The notes under the pieces: generated by a model | Seen by the model: only the letters and a program-made list of their open reading frames with translations | Databases searched by the model: none | What the model was told of the DNA's origin: nothing | Shown here: piece after piece, positions 50,886 through 60,915 of the stretch | Position numbering within the stretch: the stretch's first letter is position 1 | Layout: the number at the start of each line of letters is the position of its first letter | Origin: Progne subis subis | Taxonomy: Eukaryota; Chordata; Aves; Passeriformes; Hirundinidae | DNA length: 64,000 bases | NCBI GenBank assembly: GCA_022316685.1 | Contig: JAKJHU010000023.1 | Span: 8,988,096-9,052,095 of the forward strand | Reading direction: 5' to 3' | Position numbers and translations under genes: made by a program

Positions 50886-51708
50886 TGTCCTGGGTTGACT
50901 TTTTGATGCTTCTATCCCCAATTGTCTGTTCTGTTTATGCTGTATTGAGTTCTGTACCTTTAAGACTAAGTAACCCCTGCTAAGTAACAGCTGTGTTAAT
51001 TAACCAATTCAGCCTTGCCCCTGATGAGTAACAGCTCTATCCAATAAGGATGAGTGAGATAAAAGAGGGGGTTAGGTAGTAAGGGGGGGATCGTCATGGG
51101 GGAGGCAATCTTGAGGAGCATGAAGGACAGACCCATGAAGCAGGATCCTGGAGAGAGAGAGAGAATCATTGCTGTGAGACTAGCTCTGAGCTTGTTTTGA
51201 GAACAGCATTCACTCCTCTGCATTCCTGCTCCTGGACTGTGTTTGTCTGAAGAACGGACAGGCAGCGGCACAGAGATCTGCTTTACACTTAGTTCTAGCT
51301 AGCTGAGGCAGAGAAGCTCTCTGGACTGTTTTTTAATCTTTCTTGTGTCCGTTTAAACCTATCTTGGACTGAAAAAAACAGAGAGACACCCGGATCTCAT
51401 GTCTGTGCCCCCCAGGACAGCATTTTCCAGCACTGGAGGAACTGATAAGAGACTGAGTGAGCTGAGCTACTCACAGCAAGGACTTTCTGGATTTACCATC
51501 CCACTTCAGAGCAATGAGAGGTTTTATTGTTTCATATTATTCATTCCTTATGTTTGTGGGCACTTTGTTTGTTAAATAAATAGTTTTTTTCAACTTTTCT
51601 CTGAGGAAGTTCTTTCCCATACCAGTTGGGGAGAGGGCCTGTTTGGGTTTGCTCCCCAGAGGGACCCCATTCAGGGGTTCTCTCACAAATTTGCTCTAAA
51701 CCAGGACA
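50886..51708 (+). mobile_element. Complete solo LTR (ERVL-like) with 5-bp target duplication GAGAG
   Basis: The 823-bp element has perfect 8-bp inverted ends (TGTCCTGG and CCAGGACA) and exact GAGAG duplications at 50881-50885 and 51709-51713, the 5-bp size typical of ERVL-type integration. A CCAAT box near 51040, an ATAAAAG TATA-like motif near 51059 and AATAAA at 51575-51580 give + orientation. The LTR at 29117-30078 belongs to the same family in the opposite direction. Confidence 0.95.
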
Positions 51709-51831
51709 GAGAGGAACTGGAAAAGAAATTGAAAAGGGAGTTGCTGATGTTAGGAAAGTGTTTCTAAGGTGCTCTTTAAAGGTCTCTTCTGTGGAATTTA
51801 AATCCACAGTCTCGGCCTTGATTTCTACAGA

Positions 51832-51977
51832 AGATATCTGGCAGTGCAGTCAGTCATAGTGTGCTAATAACACCAACTGGCTTATGGGTTCAATCCCTGC
51901 ATGGGCCATTCACTTCAGATTTGGACTTGATGATCCTTCTGGGTCCCTTCTAACTCAGAATATTCTGTGGTTCTGAG
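51832..51977 (+). mobile_element. tRNA-Ile/CR1 composite SINE (TguSINE1-like)
   Basis: The head to 51908 resembles tRNA-Ile(AAT): GTGCTAATAACACC matches the anticodon arm (AAT at 51866-51868), a B box GGTTCAATCCC lies at 51887-51897, and it ends GGGCCA like the acceptor stem. The A-box half is poorly preserved. The tail from 51909 (TTGGACTTGATGATCC, then TCTAACTCAGAATATTCTGTGG) is the 3' end of a CR1 with its short terminal repeats. Zebra finch has a SINE of this design, mobilised by CR1. It is not a functional tRNA gene. Confidence 0.85.
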
Positions 51978-54119
51978 AAATTTCACCTTATTTTTTTTCT
52001 CAAGGCCTTCCCTCTCTGCCATAGTACATAAAAACAAATCCAGACAGCATCTGGCCGTTGAAAAATACTTTCCTTTATAGTTTTGGTCAGTGGCGTTGGA
52101 AATGTCTCAGGTCACTGTTCTCTCTTCCTACTCTGAGATGGAAAGGATGGAGAATTTTTGACTACAACCATCCCTAGACAAGCCCCTGAATTTCTCTCTT
52201 TGTGTGAAGCCAAGCATGGTGGAAACTCTGTGCATCCCTGCCCTGTCCTGCTGCCTCAGGGCCACTGTGGACAGGCAATAGCTCAGCACATGCTCTGGAG
52301 ACATTTCACTAAAAAACACTCCAGTCAGGCTGGTCCAGCTATTTGACTCAAAAGCATCTGTAATACAGAGGTCATCAACTGTATATCAAGGTATCATCTA
52401 AATCCATTCCCTTTGGTTTCTTAAAAATTAATGAATTAATTGGTATGAGCTGGCAGGAGCTTGACACTAATGAATGATATCTTGAAGATGTAGAAAATAA
52501 GTAGATTTCTACATTTATTTAGAACAAATTGTGTGTATTAATATGCTTACTTTTATTTGTCAAAAGACATTTTTAAAAAGCATTTGGTAGACAAAATAAC
52601 TTCTTCATCCCCTCCAATGGATTGTTTGACCTGGGAAACCTGTGTAATATGAGTTATTACACTTGGATTCACACCTGTAAAATATCCATATTTGGTGTTT
52701 ATGCAATTGACATTTCTGACCATATTAATTTTTCAGGTTGCTGCTCAATAATATTCATAGAAAATTAGAATATTTGAAAAGAATTTTGGAGCCAATTTTT
52801 CTCTTTAGAAGAAAGACAAGCTGTAAATATAGAATTCTGGGGCTTATATTTTAAAACTACGGGGAAGACAAGGTTCAACAAAAACTAGAATAAATCATAC
52901 AGAATTTAATGAAGTACAAAAAAACCTTCTCTAGGCCCCTTGTAGCTTTTTTCAAGTGAAAGGTGTTCAGACTTTTCCAGAGCATGGCTCTCTTATCAAG
53001 ATGATACCTGTTGTCATTAAGATTTTTCCTATCTGGAAGGTATGAAAACCCATTGGCTCTCAGATGTTCTTGGTCCCGCACGTCTCCCTTCACACCTCAG
53101 AGCTGTGGACAGTCCCTCCCCACAGGCTGCTTCTCTTTCTCCCCACAGGTTTGTCATGCATAAAAGTAACACTCTCTTTCCTATGGTCAAGTCTTTATAA
53201 AAGAGCTAAGTGATTTTTTCTCAAGTGGGGATTCCTGGTCATCCTTGCTGATGCAGCATTTCAGTGAGGTTGCCCCAAGCCCATCTGTCCCCACATCGCC
53301 AGCTCAGGGGCTGCTCTTCCACTGTCTGCAGGCCCTGGCTCTGCTGCTCAAGTAGCATTCAGATATTGGGTTTGGGTATCTGTTTTTGTTGCTTGAAATA
53401 ATTGGAAAACAGAAAAGAGGAGGCACTTATCTGTCAGCAACAACCAGACACTCCAGTGATTGATTGCCTGTGGACCTCAGCATGAGAGCAAGCACAGGGT
53501 TGTCTTTGCCAGCTCATCCAGCCACTGCCTGGGAAAATGGGCTGTTTCAGGGGAACAGAGACTGAGGAGAGATAAACAAGAATTTTAGCCTGAAGCAGGA
53601 GCATGGAGGAAAAAGCCTGGAAACTTATGTCACTATTAGCTCAGAGCTGCAAGAAGGACGCCTTCTCCTTGCTCCTCTAATGGATGATTTGTGACTGTAG
53701 GGTTTGGGGGAGCAGGTCAAGAATCATCAGCAAGGGTTATGCTGGTTTGGGAGGGAGAACTATGGGGACAGCTACAGCTTGATGAAGGCACTGTTACTTC
53801 TCACGCTGAACTCATTTGGGAAAATGCCTTCGTCCCTCCAGAGCAGTCTGGGAGACAGCCCCCAGCACATATTGTGTCTGTGGTCCAGGTAGCTAATGGT
53901 AGTTGCAAACTGGGAAAACTTTTCTGGTTCAGAGGAAAACGTACTAGGACAGCCTGTACTGCCTGCAGAGACAAGGGCTCAGCTGGGCTGGTAGCATCAC
54001 TGCTCAGCATGTCTTTATCTCAGAGGCTGGTCACCTTTCACAGCCGTTCTGCCCAAAGTGCTTGGGGGCCCACAGCAGCCCCCCTTGGGATTACTCACCT
54101 TTGCAGTTCTGCATAGCAC
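51978..54119. other. Intergenic, no gene recognised
   Basis: No coding sequence or recognisable repeat is seen. A 141-codon frame at 53691-54116 (+) has no family features and looks like chance. Confidence 0.65.
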
Positions 54120-54305
54120 ATAGAATCATAGACTCCTTGGCTGGAAAAGGCTGCTGAGATCATCTTGTCTAACCATTAATCCAGCACTGCCAAGTCCACC
54201 ACTAAACCATGTCCCTCAGCATCACATCCACACATCTTTTAATCACCTCCAGAGATGGTGACTCAATCACTTCCCTGGGCAGCCTGTTCCACTTGGGAAA
54301 GAAAT
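54120..54305 (-). mobile_element. CR1 LINE 3' end, about 185 bp
   Basis: It starts with the antisense of the CR1 terminal octamer repeats (TAGAATCATAGACTCC). It continues with CTGAGATCATCTTGTCTAAC, CATGTCCCTCAGCATCACAT and CACCTCCAGAGATGGTGACT, the well-known antisense CR1 3' UTR and ORF2 end. It is 5' truncated, as most CR1 copies are. Confidence 0.9.
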
Positions 54306-57099
54306 CCACTCATTTTACATTAAGACTCATCTTCAGATTTGAAAGTTAATATGGGAATGATTCCATATGTTTCCTTACTGATTATATGCTGCTTTGCGAG
54401 TGCTTCCTTGCAGCTTTTTCTTCTAGAAGCAGTCCTGAGACTTGGGGAGGAAGAAAGATGAAACATAAAAAAGCAGTTGAATAAGTTCATCCGGAAGGAA
54501 AGTAAACCCCTCAAGAGCAAACTCCCTTTGTCCAGTACCTCTTCTCCACCCTGAAAAAATATTTTCACTATGCAACTCTGATAGATGAACAGGCAAACCT
54601 GCAAGAAGGTTGGCCTTCCCCAGAGTTTTGTTTAGGCATGCCTTTACAGCAGGCACTTAGAAAACTCCCTTGCCTTCCTCTCCATGCTGTTTGCATTCAA
54701 ATCCATAAATATGCAGCAACAGCTTGAGTTTAAAAAGCAGGCAAGGACATCCCAGTAAGTAGACATAGCAAAGCAGCAGTTTATTTTCAGCATATATTTG
54801 TGTTTGGACTTCGGAAGAGTACATGAGACATAGTATTCTGCTGATAAAACTTGGAACACTGTGAACTAAAAATGAGGTTATTTATATGTGTTAAAAGGGA
54901 TTTAGAAAAGTTTACGCGTAGCAAACTGCTTGAGCATAGGACCCATATGCTTGGAAAAGAAAACTGAACATGTTTGGATCCATAGGCATTCAATCCTTTT
55001 CTTTCAGAGACATGCTATATAAATTAAAACCTGTAAAGAGCAGAACTCTTTTTCTGAACTGTACAATAAATACAAATTCATTCAGCATTGTAAGGACTTA
55101 GGATGTCATCTGGGGAGATCAAGTTTCATTGTTGAAACCAATGAAGTAGGCCATGGAGAGCTTCACTTTATGAACTTTTATACTCTTACTGTGTTGCTGT
55201 ATAGGGCAGAAAATATTGCCAGCAAAAATGCAGCTCAGTCCTTACTTCCAGCTCAATACAAAGTCATGGTAAGTTGCTTGAAGAACCAACCAATTTCCTG
55301 ATGCAAAGATTCTGCGTTGGCAGCTCATGAAGAGCTGGTGGAGCTCTGGTCAGCAGATAGAGAACATGGGCAGCAGTGCTGATGGACCCACTCGGGGTGA
55401 CTGTGCTGCTGCCACAGAGAAAGCTACTTGTTTCTAGCCACAGTGCTGTGACTCTGCAGAGGCAGGTGAACACCTGGGAGGTCCTGGCAGCTTCTGCCAC
55501 TGTTGGGTAGATGTGCAGGCTCAGTTTAGAGGCAAAAAAAGTGGGGTTTTTTTCCTCTTTCTTTTTGGAATTTCTTAAATTAAGGTGCAGTAGCTTTTAA
55601 TTGATTGTTTATTAGTGTCTTCAGCCTCCATCAGGACTGAGCTCAGCTGTGGTACAGGAACACAGACCTGTGCCAGAGACCTTGAGAGTTTGTATTTTCT
55701 TTTTGAGGTTCAAGAGGCAGACATATCACCTACTTGAAAAATAAATGCGGTTGGACCTCCAAGGTTTTCCTAGAAGACTTCTAGATGGACAGACAGCCTG
55801 ATAGGCTTTGCTATCAGTGGAGAAGATGACTGCTTTTGTGGCTCCCAATTAACTAGCGTAACTAGTTAGCTATATTTATGTAACTATGAATAGATACAGA
55901 GGGCAGCACACCAGTGTTGAAGAATTCTCAGTAGTATTTATTTACTCTGTGTTTATTTTCTTGGTGACCTTGGCTTTTCTTGATTTGGTTGAATCATACT
56001 CTGTATGTGTGTGAATTTAATGTACATACATAAGAATGTTGGAAAAATGGCTCTGCAGTCAGTGGGGAGAGGGAAGAAATTACTGGGCTTATGCCCTCAC
56101 AAAATCTAATTTTCATGTATTTTGTGGTAGTCCCAACACAGTGCACAAATAGGGGCCTGCCTGTAAACAGGAATAAAGGTAAGTTGGGTTCCCATCTAGA
56201 AATGAGAATAAGTAAGAAGAATAGGAAACGCGTCATGCCTTAAGCATATTATTCTAGTTTGCTACCTTAAAATGCTGGCTACTTCAACCAACACATCAGC
56301 AATTCCAGATACCAATATAATTAGAAGGGAAACATCTTAGCAGGATTCATCTGACAAGCATTTACCACTCCCTATCTACTAGCTCCAAAAATTTGAACCT
56401 GTTTCATACCACGTTTTAAATCTATTCTAGACTTGCTGGCTTTTGTATCATTTTGCACAGTCCACTCCTGCAATGTGGACTTTGAAAGCCTGCCCTCCCA
56501 TTCCATTTGGTTTGTTAATGTTCATACCGCCTGTTGCCATAGCACTTAGAAACAAAGATATTGGGAAGGATGCCCTAATTAGATAAACACATAGTCTCTG
56601 CAGAAAGGCTTTTGAGATGCTTTGTTCTGCTCGTCAGTGATGGGTTTTGTTTTCACACAATGAGTCGGTGTGGAGAAAAGGAAAAGGATATCCAGAACTT
56701 CCTCATGGCTGGGCTGCTCGAGCATCCCTGGAGGGCTGCTGAACCAGAATGATGGTGCTTTTTCCTTAGGCATGGAGGGGTAATGTGACCTCCCACCGTC
56801 CCACTGGGTGCTCAAGGCCAAGACTTCACACAGGACACCAGGAAATGAGGGATTAACATCTCCTCATTTTCAGGTCTGGATTTTTCAGCAGGCAGGTCGG
56901 GGTCTGCAGGGTGCAGGCATCCCTGGAAAGGAACATGAACGAACATAGCTGACCCTTGTTCTTTTTTCCGGTCTTTTTACCACTGCTATGAGCCTGTTCA
57001 GCCTCACCCTGAGTCCAGGGCTTGCTTAGGGCAGATTGCACCCAGCCCAAGGCAACAGGCTCCACTCTACTTTCTGTCTTTGTTACACAGCATTTTGGG
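54306..57099. other. Intergenic, no gene recognised
   Basis: I see no gene, RNA or clear repeat in these 2.8 kb. Confidence 0.65.
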
Positions 57100-57775
57100 T
57101 GTTGCTACCTGATTGGGGAGGAAACCTGCTGAACTGGTGAGACATTAAATTTGAAGAATTAGGGATTTTTAGGAAAGTTAAGATAATAAGTTGCTGAAAT
57201 AGCTGAAGTAGATAGGCAAGCTTTGTTCACAGTTAACAGAAGCTGGATCTTAGATAAGCTATCCCAGATTTAGTAACTCATTGCTTGTCAGCTTTATGTT
57301 TGTGTAGCTGTGCTTGTAACGAAAAACAAAATGTAGTAAATAGGACATAAGATAGCTGCAGATTTCCTGCTTAAAGGACCCATTGAACACAGGAAACTGT
57401 AAGTTCTACCAAGGATTCATTTGACACGAATGTATTGAAAAGGTAGAAAGGTCAGGACGAGGAAGACTCATCTTACTTCCTCATTTTGGGTGACCCCTCC
57501 CCAGAAGAGACCTCTGACTAATTCAGGAAACAAAGTAGGCATGCTTAATAGCCTTCTTGCCAATTAGCATACGAAGCAAGGAATGGGAGGTGATAGGGGT
57601 ATGAATATGCATTTGTATTTTGGATATTCAACACTTTTGTAAATAAAAGGCTTTGTAATTACCTGTGAATATCGCAGTGTGTATTAGGGAAATATCCCGC
57701 GTGCTGCCCGGCTGTAATAAATATACACTTTCTAACTTTAAACTGTTAGAGAGTTTTTGTCTGTGATAGATGTCC
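57100..57775 (+). mobile_element. LTR-like block, probably a solo LTR (boundaries uncertain)
   Basis: The block has U3-like AT-rich sequence with octamer-like ATTAGCAT and ATATGCAT motifs. AATAAA signals follow at about 57642 (GTAAATAAAAGGC) and 57716 (CTGTAATAAATATAC), then a T-rich U5-like end (GAGAGTTTTTGTCTGTGATA). I could not find matching TG/CA ends or a target duplication, so the limits are approximate. It sits immediately upstream of the retroviral 5' LTR but is a different sequence. Confidence 0.5.
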
Positions 57776-58250
57776 TAAAGTTAATTTGTGTTGAATTATG
57801 TTTGTATTGTAATTCACCCATATAAAATATAAGTTCTATTTCTACTCAAATATATTATGAGAAAACTGAGACAGAAGTTACACGGAGAGGGGTACGAGGA
57901 ATTTCCTATTGGCAGAGCATTACACAAAAGGGACATGAGAAACTATGCTGAGAATTACACCAAAGGGGACACAGGGATACCTCTGCCTGGGAATCATTAA
58001 GAGGAACACAAAGACAACGGAAAAGGGAGATGAAGGACCCGGAGGAACCGAATGATCACATCAGATCAGTATCTCATCCGTCTCCTCCGGACATTACCAT
58101 CTCTACGCTGCACCTGGGACTCGATGATTAAGGACATTGTTTGCCCTGGGCAAATCCATTCAGAACACCAGAACCCGAACATGAATATTTAATGAGGCTG
58201 CCGCGGACGGGGAAAACATCGGAGCCCCGATTTTTCTCAGTGATCCAGTG

Positions 58251-58257
58251 TATAAAA
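58251..58257 (+). promoter_or_regulatory. TATA box of the retroviral 5' LTR
   Basis: TATAAAA at this position is followed about 140 bp later by the poly(A) signal, leaving room for a normal R region that would start near 58280. Confidence 0.75.
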
Positions 58258-58398
58258 AGAGGCAGCTTCAAGCCAGAAATGTGAACTTGGGGGTGACATA
58301 CTGGCAGAGTGTGTTACCAGTGGTTCACCCAGCGCCAATCCCGGGCTCGACGCTGTCCTTTTAATTGTGGCTGTCCTGCGACTGTCATTTTGTCTCTC

Positions 58399-58404
58399 AA
58401 TAAA
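58399..58404 (+). terminator. Poly(A) signal of the retroviral LTR
   Basis: AATAAA lies 46 bp before the LTR end and 148 bp downstream of the TATA box, a normal R-U5 arrangement. Confidence 0.8.
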
Positions 58405-58453
58405 ATTCTAAATTTTGATTTATAAAATTTGGTCAATTGTATTTATTACAATC

Positions 58454-58471
58454 TGGTGACCCCGACGTGAT
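58454..58471 (+). promoter_or_regulatory. Primer-binding site, tRNA-Trp
   Basis: The 18 bases TGGTGACCCCGACGTGAT are exactly complementary to the 3' end of vertebrate tRNA-Trp including CCA. This primer is shared with avian leukosis-type alpharetroviruses and with the HERV-W group of class I elements. It starts three bases after the LTR end, as usual. Confidence 0.95.
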
Positions 58472-59137
58472 TGGCGTGATATCGGGACCCTCGGACCCCT
58501 GTCTCTGACCAGGAGGCGCCCTGCTGAATTCAGCGGCCTGGCGGAGCCAGCGGGGCCGTGTGGAGCCGATCGGCCACACGACGAACTTAAAACCAAAAGC
58601 CACACTTAAAAGGGACTTAGGCGAGGTTAAGAGCTCTAAGGGAACTCAAAGGGGGGGTTCTGGGGAACAGATCCTCTGGAGCCGCGGCGAAGAAGATCAA
58701 CTCGTAAAAATCTACGTGCACGAAGAGCCCACGCAGGAAAAGGATCGTAAGTATTGCGTGGTTGAGTGGGAGTGACGGAGCGTGTGAGTGAGACGTGATT
58801 TCATCACGAAGCGAGTGGGGACCCCAGAATCGCAGTTCCACTTCCCTGCGAGGGGTGTGGTCGGTTGCGGGGGAAGCGAAAGTTTCGGGAGTAAAAACTA
58901 CGCACCTCACACGTCAAGCCCAGAAACTCGGGGAGTTTCAGAGGGGGGATCGGTCACAGGCAAGGCTGAAAGGGAAGGGTACGTCCTCACGGGAGTTCCG
59001 GGACTGGTAAACTTTTCAGCCTCAGACCAGGAACGGTCCAGAGGAGAGTAAGTAGGAGAAAAGAGCTCATAATCACCGAGAAAACCCTGAGAGGGATCGA
59101 TCACCCTTAAAGGGCCAGTAACTGGTGAACTGACACT
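58472..59137 (+). other. Retroviral leader with candidate splice donors
   Basis: The 666-bp untranslated leader lies between the primer-binding site and the gag start. GTAAGT occurs at 58747-58752 and 59048-59053; either could be the donor for a spliced env message. The packaging signal would be expected here but cannot be read by eye. Open frames in it are short and unconvincing. Confidence 0.6.
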
Positions 59138-60333
59138 ATGGGACAAGGGAAAAGTAAACCCAAAGAAAACGGTCACAGGGAAGTCCAAGAAGGGAACTGT
59201 TAAAGGCTATCCCTGAAATCCTGATTGAAAGTCCTTTGGGGTGGATGTTAGAACATTGGGAGGAATGTTCTGTGAGAAAAAGGAGGTCTAAGAAACAAAT
59301 GATACACTACTGTATCGAAGTGTGGGGAGGAGTTGAAGTGCGGGATCATGTAATATGGCCTGTCTTCGGAACATTTGAGAAATGGATTTGTACGGCTTTA
59401 GTGAATTATGTGAAGGAGGGAGGGAGTAAGGAGGAACATGAGTATGCACAAATCTGGGGAAAAATCGATGCTAGACTTTTTCCAGTGAAGCTAAGGGGTC
59501 CTGGGACCACCTCAGGTGACAGGTGGGAGCCTTTAGATAACCTTCCCCCATCCTTACCTTGTACCTTCACCCCCTCCCCTTCCAAACCAGGGAAATCCAC
59601 AGGACCCTGTGGGAGCAGGGTTCCCCTCAGGACAAGGGACCCCTGGCCCCGCACCACTACCATCCGCCCCTCCCCTGGAGTCACAGCCCCCACAGGGAGT
59701 GGCTCCGTTCCCACCGGCAGGACTCCCTCCTCCACTGGAACCCGCTGCCGGCTCCCTGACCGTCCTGGGGAGTGTCACAAGCTCCCCAGACCCCGACCCC
59801 TCTCCTCGATACTCAGCCGCTTGAGTTATACTTAGCGGTGTTCCTCAGCCCTGCAACCCCCGCTCCTCCGGTTTCATTAAAAACTAAGCACGCTCCACCC
59901 GCTAGGAGGACTTAGGAGACAGTTAAAAAGATTGAACGAGGTAGAGAGTGAGGGTGAAGGCAAAAAAGCTAACCTCTTCCCTTTAAGGGAAGTGCCTACA
60001 GCCCCAGGTATTATCGGGTACGTAAATGTCCCGATTAATACCAGCGATGTAAGAGCCTTTAAGAAAGAAATGGGAAAACTTATGGATGACCCCTTAGGAG
60101 TGTCTGAAAGGTTGGATGAGTTTTTGGGAACCAGTATTTACTCATATGAGGATCTCACAGCAATCCTAAGGTCTTTGTTTAATACTGAGGAGAGAGATGA
60201 TAAGGCAAGCGGGGATGCGGGAGTGGGAACAGAGGAACCCTCAGAGTACTCCCGGGGATCAAAAGTGGCCAAGCCAGGATCCTCGGTGGAATGCACAGAC
60301 CGAGGAGGGTAGAAGGAATATGATTGACATGAG

Positions 60334-60389
60334 GAATATAATAATCCAAGGAATTAGGGAAGAATATAATAATCCAAGGAATTAGGGAA
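60334..60389 (+). repeat. Perfect 28-bp tandem duplication inside gag capsid
   Basis: Copy one is 60334-60361 and copy two 60362-60389, each starting GAATATAATAATCCAAGG and ending TTAGGGAA. Because 28 is not a multiple of three it shifts the reading frame; capsid reads frame 2 before and frame 3 after. The copies are identical, so the event is much younger than the substitutions around it or has been kept uniform. Confidence 0.95.
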
Positions 60390-60912
60390 GCGGTACCTCG
60401 GGGACAGAATCTGAGCAAGGTATTTGGGGAGTGTCAAGGGAAAGAGGAGACCCCTACGGAGTGGTTGGAGAGATTAAGGAAAAGTCTCCAAGTATACTCT
60501 GGGACGGATCCTGATTCTCCAGTGGGGGAGGTGCTGCTGAAAACCCAATTTGTGGCTAAATCATGGGAGGACATACAGAAGAAATCAGAGAAAATCGAAG
60601 GGTGGCAGGAGAAGGGATTGCAGGAATTATTAAGGGAAAGCTCAGAAAATATACATGAGGAGGGATGAGGAGAAACAGAAGGCACAGGCTAGGGTACTGG
60701 TGGTGGCCGTAAGAGAAGCCCAAAAACAGGAGCGTCCCCAAAACACGGGAAAAACCCTGAGGAAGGGACCCTCGAAAGGACCAGTCCGTCCGCAAAAAGG
60801 GACCCCTGGGAATCAGGATGAAGGGCCAGAGTGTTTCTATTGCAAGAAAAAGGGGCACATAAAGAGGGATTGCAAGAAAAGAATACAAGATGAGAAAATA
60901 TTTAAGGAGGAT

Positions 60913-60915
60913 TAG
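60913..60915 (+). promoter_or_regulatory. In-frame UAG between gag and pol (probable readthrough site)
   Basis: The last gag codon context is GAT TAG GGA, and pol continues in the same frame with no other stop before protease. Gammaretroviruses make Gag-Pol by suppressing exactly such a UAG followed by G with a structured RNA downstream. A G-rich segment (GGATGTCGGGGG) follows. The structure itself cannot be verified by eye. Confidence 0.75.

Larger units (their letters stand above)
57808..58450 (+). repeat. 5' LTR of the endogenous retrovirus
   Basis: The 3' boundary is firm: the LTR ends ATTTATTACA three bases before the primer-binding site. The 5' boundary is inferred at TGTAATTCACCC, giving a 6-bp terminal inverted repeat (TGTAAT and ATTACA) and a length of 643 bp. 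An alternative TGTAATAAATA at 57713 matches the terminus over 11 bases but lies inside the preceding LTR-like block. U3 holds an imperfect direct repeat (57919-57936 and 57954-57972, ATTACAC-AAAGGGGACA type, spaced 35 bp), which could be an enhancer pair. U3/R is much richer in CpG than the flanking DNA. Confidence 0.75.
59138..60915 (+). pseudogene. gag: gag pseudogene (matrix, proline-rich, capsid, nucleocapsid)
   Basis: The start at 59138 gives MGQGKS, a myristoylation signal typical of gammaretroviral matrix; this frame stops at 59201. Matrix then continues one frame over (SPLGWMLEHWEE near 59230 onward). A proline-rich p12-like stretch occupies about 59585-59824 in the original frame and ends at TGA. 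Capsid begins about 59910 (FPLREVPTAPGIIGYVN) and shifts frame near 60195. It shifts again across a 28-bp duplication (60334-60389), then continues through the major homology region (near 60425-60495). A further shift occurs near 60660. Nucleocapsid carries a single CX2CX4HX4C knuckle at 60832-60873 and ends at UAG 60913-60915. At least five frame changes make it nonfunctional. Confidence 0.9.

Noticed and set aside
51832..51908. A tRNA-Ile gene
   Set aside because: The A-box half and the 5' acceptor strand are too degraded for a cloverleaf, and the sequence runs straight into a CR1 tail, so it is a SINE head.
53691..54116. A 141-codon open frame on the plus strand
   Set aside because: No recognisable motifs and no splice-site or conservation pattern that would support an exon; overlapping frames of similar length exist on both strands.
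22531..57099. A new gene system or a neighbouring gene (for example a receptor gene) in the desert
   Set aside because: No frame or spliced set of frames in this interval matches a protein family I recognise; what can be identified is transposon-derived.
59406..59778. Antisense open frames of 109 and 74 codons over gag
   Set aside because: They mirror the proline-rich, GC-rich gag segment and are shadows of it.
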